NCBI GenBank assembly: GCA_005791855.1
Contig: SXUH01000045.1
Location: forward strand, 1 to 5,603
Direction of reading: 5' to 3'
Source of the DNA: Bdellovibrionales bacterium
Lineage (GTDB): Bacteria > Bdellovibrionota > Bacteriovoracia > Bacteriovoracales > Bacteriovoracaceae
DNA: 5,603 nucleotides
The notes under the pieces: model-generated
Seen by the model: only the letters and a program-made list of their open reading frames with translations
What the model was told of the DNA's origin: nothing
Databases searched by the model: none
Program-made: the position numbers and the translations under genes
Part shown: piece after piece, positions 1 to 5,603 of the stretch
How positions within the stretch are numbered: position 1 is the stretch's first letter
How the letters are laid out: each line of letters begins with the position of its first letter

Positions 1-1073
1 ACCATCCCGCCCATGATGATGGGCTGGCCCCCGGTGAAGCTCTGGATGTTGATCGGGTAGTAGTAGCAGTAGGTGGTGAAGAGGTGGCCCAGGAGGGTCC
101 CGCAGATCACCGCGAGGGACCCCATGAGGAAGACCTCGATCATGAGGGACGCCGTCACCCAGGACGCCTTGGCGCCGATGATGTTGAGGCTCTGGAACTC
201 CTGCTCGCGCTCGAAGAAGGTGATCATGAGCGTGTTCGAGAGGCCCAGGCTGATGACGAGGACGATGATGACGGAGACGATCCAGGTGAAGTTGTCGATG
301 AACTTCACCGACACGCCGATCTCCGGGAGGAGCTCGGCCCAGGTGGTCACGGCCAGGGCCGGGATCACCGGGAGGTCCTCGCGGTCCATGTCGAAGCTCA
401 CGATCTGGTGGTAGGAACTCTCGTCCAGGGAGATCAGGGTCTGGGCGGTCCGGAGCTGGGTGAAGGCGAGGGACTCTTCCAGGTCCCCGCCGCCGAAGTC
501 CAGCAGGCCGACGACGGTGAGGAGGTCGTTGGCCACCGAGCCGTCGAGGCCCTGGCCGATCACGGCGACCTGGTCTCCCACCTTGGCGTTGATCCGCTGG
601 GCGAACTTCTTCCCGATGATGATCTCCTTATCGGCGGCGGCGTCCAGGAAGCGGCCCGTCTTCACCACCTTGTGGAGGGAGGAGAGGGAGAGCTCCTTGT
701 TCACGTCGAGGCCCGTGAGGAGGACGCCGAGGGTCTTCTTCTCCCCGGAGACGAAGACGGGGACGGTCACCCGGCGGGTGGACTTCTCGAAGAGCGCCGG
801 GTCCGGGACGTCGGCGTCGGAGATGGTCTTGTAGTTATTGAACTTCTTCGTGTTGCCCTTCTCGTAGTACTCCTTGTGGGTGACGTGGAAGAGGCCCGCG
901 TACTGGGAGAGGAACTCCTTCATCACTTCCTTGGAGCCGGAGTTGGCGAAGTTCAGGTCCCAGATGATGAACGACGAGCCGAGGCTCAGGCTCAGGAGCA
1001 TGATGACGGTTCGCTTGGGCGAGCGCCAGAGGTTCCGGTAGCTGAACTTCAGGAGGAAAGCGAGAGATCTCAC
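1..1073 (-). CDS. Second FtsX/LolC/E/MacB-type ABC transporter permease, 3' end outside window (partial)
   Basis: An open frame with no stop runs from a GTG at 1071-1073 to the left edge (357 codons visible). Its start overlaps the upstream stop by four bases (GTGA), a classic coupled junction, and it has a good GAAGG ribosome site. The protein begins MRSLAFLLKFSYRNLWRSPK, then TM1 (about 22-38), an extracytoplasmic domain (about 40-258), TM2 (262-286), a coupling helix (FEREQEFQSLNIIGAKAS, 287-304) and TM3 (305-329). TM4 and the C-terminus are missing. The soluble domain aligns by eye with the upstream permease: TGRFLDAAADKEIIIGK (139-155), VGDQ (165-168) and LTVVGLLDFG (185-194) match its SGDFLGAADEDKVLIGK, VGDQ and LTVGGIYTYG. 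Both also share EVFLM in TM3. The pair therefore looks like LolC/LolE-style partners. An ATPase gene is expected but not seen. Cargo unknown. Confidence 0.88.
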   Translation of the reverse strand, partial: MRSLAFLLKFSYRNLWRSPKRTVIMLLSLSLGSSFIIWDLNFANSGSKEVMKEFLSQYAGLFHVTHKEYYEKGNTKKFNNYKTISDADVPDPALFEKSTRRVTVPVFVSGEKKTLGVLLTGLDVNKELSLSSLHKVVKTGRFLDAAADKEIIIGKKFAQRINAKVGDQVAVIGQGLDGSVANDLLTVVGLLDFGGGDLEESLAFTQLRTAQTLISLDESSYHQIVSFDMDREDLPVIPALAVTTWAELLPEIGVSVKFIDNFTWIVSVIIVLVISLGLSNTLMITFFEREQEFQSLNIIGAKASWVTASLMIEVFLMGSLAVICGTLLGHLFTTYCYYYPINIQSFTGGQPIIMGGM

Positions 1074-2317
1074 AGGGCACCTTCAACTTTTTTAATCGTA
1101 CTGTGGACGGACCAGACGTAGCTCACGCCGAGGACGAAGACGACGAAGCCGAACGTGAGGATGAGCTGGTGAGCGGTGAGGACCGGGAAGATGATCCCCG
1201 GGAGCTTGATCCCCGCGCGCTCGATGGCGATGCCGTTGTTCAGGAACCGGACGTCCACGCCGGTGTAGGACTGGGTCCCGATGATGAGGATCAGGAGGAG
1301 GGACGAGAGGCTCGCGGAGAGGAGGATCATGAGGAAGACCTCGAACATCCCGACCTTCCAGAACTTCGCGCGGGAGACCCCGAGGACGCTCATCATCTTG
1401 AGCTCCTTGTAGCGCTCCTGCCAGAGCATCCGCACGGGGGTGAGGATGGTCATGGTGATGGTGAGGGCGATGATGAGGAGGAAGAACTTGATCATGCCGT
1501 CGTGGAACTCGAGGATCACTGCCATCTCCGGATTCAGGTCCTTCCAGGTCTTCACCTTCAGGTCTTCGCCGCGGATCGCGGCCAGCACCGCGGGCCTCTG
1601 GGCGAGGCTCTCGGTCATCAGCGGGATCCGATTGTAGAGGGGCGCTTCGGTGGGTGCCGTGAGGAAGAGCTTCTTCCAGGTTCCCTGGTTGATGTAGACG
1701 AACCGCTTCTCGAACCCGGGGCTCCCGTAGGTGTAGATCCCGCCGACGGTGAGGTTCTCCGAGCGCAGGCCCCCGACCTGGTCCTGGTAGTTCAGGACGA
1801 GCTGGTCTCCCACGGAGAAGCGGAAGGCCTCCGCGAGGTCCTTTCCGATGAGGACCTTGTCCTCGTCCGCGGCCCCCAGGAAGTCCCCGCTCACGAGGTT
1901 CCTGGCGATGGTGATGAAGGACCGGTGGTACTCCGGGATGATCCCGATCACGGACAGCCCCGCGGCGCCCTCGGGCGTCGAGATGTTCCCGTCGAGCACG
2001 AGCTCGGGGGAGAAGGCTTTGATCGCCGGAGTCCGGAGCTTCTCCAGGAGCGCCGGCGAGAGTTCCCTGGGCGCGGAGGAGTCGGTGGAGTAGGCGTAGA
2101 GCGGGTCCTGGAGCTGGAAGAAGCCGGTGTTGGTGGCGACCACCGCTTCTTCGATCTGGGCGTTCATCCCGTCGAAGAAGGACACCACCCAGACGGCGAT
2201 GATCACGGCGAGGGAAACGGAGAAGCCGATGAAGAAGCTCCGCCCGGCGTTCCGACGGATGCTCAGCCAGGCGAACTTGAATAGGTACCGGTTCTCGTTA
2301 CTAAACATTCTTCTCAC
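1070..2317 (-). CDS. FtsX/LolC/E/MacB-type ABC transporter permease
   Basis: Inner-membrane permease of 415 residues with the type VII ABC layout. A cytoplasmic N-terminus (KFAWLSIRRNAGRSFF) leads to TM1 at about 28-48, a large extracytoplasmic MacB_PCD-like domain at about 50-270, then TM2 (275-297), TM3 (322-347) and TM4 (383-404). The TM2-TM3 loop (WQERYKELKMMSVLGVSRAK, 299-318) is the expected coupling helix that contacts the ATPase. Such proteins do not form a simple pore: they transmit ATPase movement to extract lipoproteins or lipids (LolCDE) or drive efflux (MacB). The frame begins with GTG at 2315-2317, directly after the TAA of the upstream gene. An ATG three codons in (2306-2308) is an alternative, and neither has a strong SD. 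It is paralogous to the next gene, suggesting a heterodimer. The cargo is unknown. Confidence 0.9.
   Translation of the reverse strand: MRRMFSNENRYLFKFAWLSIRRNAGRSFFIGFSVSLAVIIAVWVVSFFDGMNAQIEEAVVATNTGFFQLQDPLYAYSTDSSAPRELSPALLEKLRTPAIKAFSPELVLDGNISTPEGAAGLSVIGIIPEYHRSFITIARNLVSGDFLGAADEDKVLIGKDLAEAFRFSVGDQLVLNYQDQVGGLRSENLTVGGIYTYGSPGFEKRFVYINQGTWKKLFLTAPTEAPLYNRIPLMTESLAQRPAVLAAIRGEDLKVKTWKDLNPEMAVILEFHDGMIKFFLLIIALTITMTILTPVRMLWQERYKELKMMSVLGVSRAKFWKVGMFEVFLMILLSASLSSLLLILIIGTQSYTGVDVRFLNNGIAIERAGIKLPGIIFPVLTAHQLILTFGFVVFVLGVSYVWSVHSTIKKVEGAL
1080..1084 (-). promoter_or_regulatory. Shine-Dalgarno for the second permease gene
   Basis: GAAGG lies inside the last codons of the upstream permease, 6 bases before the GTG at 1071-1073. 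It is the best ribosome binding site in the window. It fixes the GTG start, because the next in-frame triplets upstream lead to a TGA within a few codons. Confidence 0.7.
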
Positions 2318-2320
2318 TTA
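2306..2320 (-). promoter_or_regulatory. Abutting stop/start junction with two candidate starts
   Basis: The phosphotransferase stop TAA (2318-2320) is followed without a gap by GTG (2315-2317), then AGA AGA ATG, with ATG at 2306-2308. GTG has only a weak upstream AAGTGA. The ATG has GTGAG/AGAAG very close in front of it. Either start implies translational coupling; protein N-terminal data would settle which is used. Confidence 0.45.
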
Positions 2321-4882
2321 TTCGATCACTTGGATTTTACCAGTTTTGCCATCCATAGAAATCTTTTTTATGCCAGCTAAAAGCTGAGTCGCGTTCTTCA
2401 CTCCGACAACCGTGGGCTTGTTCAACTCTCGGCCGAGTATCGCGGTGTGACTCAGGAGGCTTCCTTTCTCCGAGATGAGGCCTCGGCACTGAGTGAGGAT
2501 GAAGATCCAGGCCGGGTCCGTGGACTTGGTGACCAGGATACACTCGGCAAGATTTTCGATGCGCAGGGCTTCCTGAGGTGAATGGAGGACGACGGGGGTG
2601 GCTTCGAGGATCCCCGGGGATGCGCCGAGGCCCGTGATCTCTCCACCGCGGGCGAGGGACTCGACGGAGTCGGTGGCGACGAACTCGTCGAAGGACGGCA
2701 CGTCGTGGCCCTCGGGGTGACAGAAGAACTCCGGGAAGTTCGGTTCCCGAGTGATCCATTTCTGCTGCCTTCGGATGAGGTCCGCGAGGCCCTCCTCCGA
2801 AGTCCGCCCGTCGACGTAGCTCCGGAGGTCGGAGAAGCTCAGAGAGAAGAAGTTCTTGATCGGCACCTCGCCGAAGAGGGCCGGGTGGTTCCGCTTCAGG
2901 GTCTTGAAGGCCTTGAGCATGCACTCCCGGACCCACCCGTAGATCTCCGTCCGGAGGAGTCTGGTGTTCTCCCGGGTGGAAACGGTCCGGTGGGAGAAGA
3001 GGATGAGCTTCTTCAGGAGGAGCCGGTCGACGCCCGTGATCTTCTCCCAGGGGAACCGGTAGGCCCGCGAGTCGTGGTCCTTGATGTCCTGGTCCCGGGT
3101 CGGGTACTGCCAGGTGAGGAGCTGGGAGAAGTTGATCGGAGACTGCTTGAAGGTGAGGCTCTCGATCTTGAGCTCCTCGAAGGCGCGGTTCCCGTAGCGC
3201 TGGAGGTAGTCCTGGATCTGCGGCACGAGGCTTCCGTAGCCCGCGCCGCTCATCTGCGTGTAGATCCCGACGTAGGGGTCCGTGGCCACCGAGTCCTCGA
3301 ACTCCCGGGCCCAAGCCTCGAAGCGGCTGAGGAACGTCGGGTCCACCGCCGGGTGCTTCAGGAGCTTCCGCAGGGCCTTGAGCGGCTTGATCGAGTCGAA
3401 GTCCGACTGGGGCTTGATCATGTAGGTGTAGTCTTCGTTGCTGAGGGAGTACTTCCGGACGTACTTCTCGATGAGGTTCAGGCACATCATGATGAGGTAG
3501 TCGTTGAGGATGGTGTAGGCGAAGCCGAGGTTGCTCTCCACCACCCGGAAGAAGAGGGCGAAGGTCGCCCGCGGATCGGTGGCCGCGTCGAGGTCCGCGA
3601 AGAGCCGCCGGAGGTTCGCGCGCGTTTCCTTCTCGAGCGTGGTGAAGGTGGTCTCGTGGAAGAGGACCAGCGAGGCGACGGCCTGGTAGTACTTCACCTT
3701 GTCCAGGAAGGACCACCGGACGTAGCCGGGGAGTTCCATGGAGTTCGGGATGTGCCCGCCGATCATCTTGTGCCAGGCGTCCCGGGCGGACTTCCCTCCC
3801 GGGAGCGAGTGGAAGACGGCGTAGTAGTGGAAGATGTGGTAGTAGAGGTGGCCCCCGAAGTAGGCGATGAGGTCCCGGGTGTGCGTCTCGAGGGTCACGC
3901 GCTTTTCCTTGGACATGCTCAGGATCTCGAAGGCCTGGTTGAAGACCTGTTCGTAGGCCTTCTTCACGAAGTCCGCGTTGAACGGCGAGGTCACCCCCGG
4001 GTAGGACTCGGTGAGGTTCGTGTCCACGTAGTAGCGGATGGGTGGGAACTTCTGGGTGATGTCCCGGGTCTGGAGGATCGCGAGCCGGTCATTCTTGTCG
4101 AAGCACCACTCGATGTCCGAGGGCTTCTGCATGAAGTCCTCGATGAGGAGGATCTGCTTGAAGAGGAGGGCGAGCTCCTCGTCGTAGAGGGTCGAGGCGT
4201 CCCGGAGCTCGGCCGGGACGTCGAGGAGGGCCGTCCGTTCCTCGGCGCGCTTGTCGACGAGGTCGACCCGCTTCTCCTTCGTTCCGATCACCGCCCGGAG
4301 CACGTCACCGAAGCGGGAGAGGTAGTACTGGTCCACGTCCACCAGCCCCGAGACCACGCCTTCGCCGAGGCCCCAGGAGGACTCGACGTAGATCACCGAG
4401 CTGTTCCCGACCGGGGCGCGGCTGAAGGCGACGCCGCTCTTCTTCGAGTGGGCCATCTTCTGGATCACGACGGCGGCCTCGAGGTCCAGGTGGATCTTCC
4501 GTTCCGTGAGGTACTGGCGGGCCCGGTCCGTCTCGCAGGAGGCGAAGCACTCGAAGACCTTCCGGCGGATCTCCTCCCGCTGGACGTAGAGGTAGGACTC
4601 CATGATGCCGGCGAAGCTGTCGTCGGCCCCGTCCTCGAGGCTCATGGAGCTCCGGACGGCGAAGTCGGAGGTGCCCCAGGTGGAGACCTCTTCTTCGATC
4701 TCGGCCCAGGTCGCCGCCGGGAGGTCGCCGTGGGCCTTCCAGTGGTGGAAGGCGGCGGTGGTGACCGCGAGGAAGTCCGGGACCTCGATGCCCCAGTCCT
4801 GGAGCTTGAAGAGGTGGTAGGCCTTGCCGCCGATTTCGTTTTTCTTCCGATGAACCTTGTGCTTCTTACCGATCCAATACAT
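2318..4882 (-). CDS. PEP-synthase/rifampicin-phosphotransferase-like swivelling phosphotransferase (ATP-grasp + central + phosphohistidine domains)
   Basis: Soluble enzyme of 854 residues that probably splits ATP, passes a phosphate through a histidine and delivers it to an acceptor. The N-terminal PPDK_N ATP-grasp domain (about 10-278) shows GGK with K20, VRSS with R77, LEDG...DSFAG (82-92), SGVAFS (149-154), a WGLGEGVVSG run (170-179), DIEW with E258, and LQTR with Q271 and R273. The central domain (about 285-735) carries TNLTESYPGVTSP (288-300), an aromatic/His-rich stretch (345-359), RYGNRAFEELK (562-572) and REN...R near 637-644. The C-terminal PEP-utilisers mobile domain (about 748-854) has TDPAW (788-792) and GSLLSHTAILGRE (807-819) with the phospho-acceptor H812. 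The C-terminal PEP/pyruvate TIM barrel of true PEP synthase and PPDK is absent. Length and domain order match rifampicin phosphotransferase (about 865 residues), but substrate specificity cannot be read from sequence. The ATG is the first start after the upstream stop. 'PEP synthase' would be a misleading label. Confidence 0.88.
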   Translation of the reverse strand: MYWIGKKHKVHRKKNEIGGKAYHLFKLQDWGIEVPDFLAVTTAAFHHWKAHGDLPAATWAEIEEEVSTWGTSDFAVRSSMSLEDGADDSFAGIMESYLYVQREEIRRKVFECFASCETDRARQYLTERKIHLDLEAAVVIQKMAHSKKSGVAFSRAPVGNSSVIYVESSWGLGEGVVSGLVDVDQYYLSRFGDVLRAVIGTKEKRVDLVDKRAEERTALLDVPAELRDASTLYDEELALLFKQILLIEDFMQKPSDIEWCFDKNDRLAILQTRDITQKFPPIRYYVDTNLTESYPGVTSPFNADFVKKAYEQVFNQAFEILSMSKEKRVTLETHTRDLIAYFGGHLYYHIFHYYAVFHSLPGGKSARDAWHKMIGGHIPNSMELPGYVRWSFLDKVKYYQAVASLVLFHETTFTTLEKETRANLRRLFADLDAATDPRATFALFFRVVESNLGFAYTILNDYLIMMCLNLIEKYVRKYSLSNEDYTYMIKPQSDFDSIKPLKALRKLLKHPAVDPTFLSRFEAWAREFEDSVATDPYVGIYTQMSGAGYGSLVPQIQDYLQRYGNRAFEELKIESLTFKQSPINFSQLLTWQYPTRDQDIKDHDSRAYRFPWEKITGVDRLLLKKLILFSHRTVSTRENTRLLRTEIYGWVRECMLKAFKTLKRNHPALFGEVPIKNFFSLSFSDLRSYVDGRTSEEGLADLIRRQQKWITREPNFPEFFCHPEGHDVPSFDEFVATDSVESLARGGEITGLGASPGILEATPVVLHSPQEALRIENLAECILVTKSTDPAWIFILTQCRGLISEKGSLLSHTAILGRELNKPTVVGVKNATQLLAGIKKISMDGKTGKIQVIE

Positions 4883-4893
4883 GGTGCTGCCCT
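4883..4893 (-). promoter_or_regulatory. Ribosome binding site of the phosphotransferase gene, overlapping the upstream stop codon
   Basis: An AGGG core at 4890-4893 lies 7 bases before the ATG at 4880-4882. It shares bases with the TAG stop of the prenyltransferase (4892-4894). The gap between the genes is only 9 bases and both genes use the same frame, so ribosomes finishing the upstream gene probably re-initiate here. The SD match is modest. Confidence 0.5.
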
Positions 4894-5603
4894 AGAAAAT
4901 GAAGTACGCGAGGATGACGCTGAACTGGGTGAGGATGACGATGTACTCGGCCCACTTCTTGAGCCGCAGGCCCTGGGTGAGCTCCTTCATGAACCGGAAG
5001 TACGGTAACCAGAGGGCGAAGAAGAGGCCGAGGAAGAGGGCCACGAACCAGCCCGGGACGCCGGTCGCGCGGAAGTAGAGGAGCATCCCCGCGAGGGTCA
5101 CGACCTGGCAGAGGAGAGCCAGGGACGCCGCGACCCGCGGGCCGAAGATCATCGAGTAGGTGACGTAGGCGGTCTCCTCCTTCGGGCCCCGGATCTTCCG
5201 GGAGATCTCCCAGTTGGTGATCCCGAGGACGAGGGGGACGAGCATGAGCGTCGGGGAGGCGAGGATCGGGAGGCCCGTGGCCTCGGCGAACGTCGCCGCG
5301 AGGTAGACCATCACGAGGTAGGCCACCGGATGGTGGGTGACGAAGGCGAGCGGGAGGCTCTTCCGGATGACCTTCTCCATGAAGAACCACTTGAGCATGA
5401 GGAGGCAGTAGGCGAAGGTGACGGCGGCGAAGAGGCCCTGGAGCTTCCAGAAGACGTTCGAGACGATGATCAGCGCCACCACGACCGCGGAGAACGTCTT
5501 CAGGTCGGACTTCTTGACCCGGCCACTCGGGAGCGGGCGGTTCGGGTAGTTCCGAAGGTCGTCCTCGTAGTCCTTGAACTCGTCCATGATCCGCAGGAGG
5601 AGC
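4892..5603 (-). CDS. UbiA-family membrane prenyltransferase, 5' end outside window (partial)
   Basis: Integral membrane enzyme of the UbiA superfamily, which transfers a prenyl group from a prenyl diphosphate to an acceptor with Mg2+ held by two acidic motifs. An ATG lies at 5585-5587, but the frame stays open upstream to the window edge (LLLRI) and that ATG is inside motif 1, so the true start and the first membrane helix are off the window. Numbering from that Met, motif 1 is D2, D6, D9/D10, followed by the family hallmark NRPLPSGRV (16-24). Hydrophobic helices follow at about 31-48, 52-69, 80-98, 107-123, 150-171, 178-197 and 212-231. The second motif loop (124-140) reads NWEISRKIRGPKEE instead of the usual DxxxD, so acceptor and chemistry are uncertain. 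About 236 residues are visible against 280-300 for typical members. It is the first visible gene of the operon. Family assignment is firm; the substrate is unknown. Confidence 0.88.
   Translation of the reverse strand, partial: LLLRIMDEFKDYEDDLRNYPNRPLPSGRVKKSDLKTFSAVVVALIIVSNVFWKLQGLFAAVTFAYCLLMLKWFFMEKVIRKSLPLAFVTHHPVAYLVMVYLAATFAEATGLPILASPTLMLVPLVLGITNWEISRKIRGPKEETAYVTYSMIFGPRVAASLALLCQVVTLAGMLLYFRATGVPGWFVALFLGLFFALWLPYFRFMKELTQGLRLKKWAEYIVILTQFSVILAYFIF

Noticed and set aside
835..1086. 83-codon minus-strand frame starting at a TTG at the permease junction
   Set aside because: Out of frame with the second permease, whose GTG start, ribosome site and conserved protein sequence cover the same bases.
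84..1121. 345-codon open frame on the plus strand
   Set aside because: In-register antisense of the second permease, with an acidic low-complexity product.
1103..2284. 393-codon open frame on the plus strand
   Set aside because: In-register antisense of the first permease, with an acidic low-complexity product. The minus-strand frame has a clear FtsX-type topology.
2337..3716. 459-codon minus-strand frame inside the phosphotransferase
   Set aside because: Shifted-frame shadow with a Pro/Arg/Gly-rich product typical of GC-rich out-of-frame translation. The overlapping real frame has conserved motifs throughout.
2318..4882. Naming the phosphotransferase PEP synthase (ppsA) or pyruvate phosphate dikinase (ppdK)
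   Set aside because: The C-terminal PEP/pyruvate-binding barrel is absent; only the ATP-grasp, central and phosphohistidine parts are present.
2582..5008. 808-codon open frame on the plus strand
   Set aside because: It lies in exact codon register opposite the phosphotransferase and prenyltransferase, so it only reflects their avoidance of TTA, CTA and TCA codons. The product is a repetitive Glu/Val/Leu/Asp/His-rich chain with no family motif, and it crosses the boundary between two real genes.
4866..5390. 174-codon minus-strand frame within the prenyltransferase
   Set aside because: Shifted-frame shadow, Pro/Arg/His-rich, with no membrane helices. The real frame shows continuous helices and the RPLPSG motif.
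4892..5587. Taking the ATG at 5585-5587 as the prenyltransferase start
   Set aside because: The frame is open to the window edge and this Met lies inside the first Asp-rich motif, so starting there would remove the first helix and part of the motif.

Overview
The window holds four genes, all on the minus strand and packed head to tail: a 9-base gap, a direct abutment and a 4-base overlap. It looks like one transcription unit that enters at the right edge and leaves at the left edge. In transcription order it encodes a UbiA-type membrane prenyltransferase (N-terminus cut off), an 854-residue phosphohistidine swivel-domain phosphotransferase of the PEP-synthase/rifampicin-phosphotransferase superfamily, a complete FtsX/LolC/LolE/MacB-type ABC permease, and a second paralogous FtsX-type permease (C-terminus cut off). 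No RNA gene, mobile element, repeat array, CRISPR, promoter or terminator is visible, and there is no gene-free stretch longer than 9 bases.

The organism is a bacterium with moderately high GC. Gene interiors run at roughly 60-67% GC in hand-counted stretches, with a strong preference for G/C-ending codons such as AAG, GAG, CTC and GTC. FtsX-type permeases with large extracytoplasmic domains fit a Gram-negative cell with an outer membrane, but nothing here fixes the phylum. Codon bias is strong enough that the plus strand carries long open frames in exact codon register opposite the real genes. These are artefacts.

Reading from right to left, bases 5603-4892 encode the prenyltransferase, a membrane enzyme expected to move a prenyl group from a prenyl diphosphate onto an acceptor. 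Bases 4882-2318 encode a soluble enzyme with an ATP-grasp domain, a large central domain and a terminal phosphohistidine domain. It lacks the PEP/pyruvate TIM barrel, so it probably phosphorylates some other small molecule rather than making PEP. Bases 2317-1 encode two related but diverged permease subunits that would form a heterodimer with an ATPase not encoded here. The simplest joint reading, which is inference, is that the operon makes a prenylated and/or phosphorylated lipid-like molecule and exports or extracts it from the inner membrane. A resistance pair (drug phosphotransferase plus exporter) is the main alternative.
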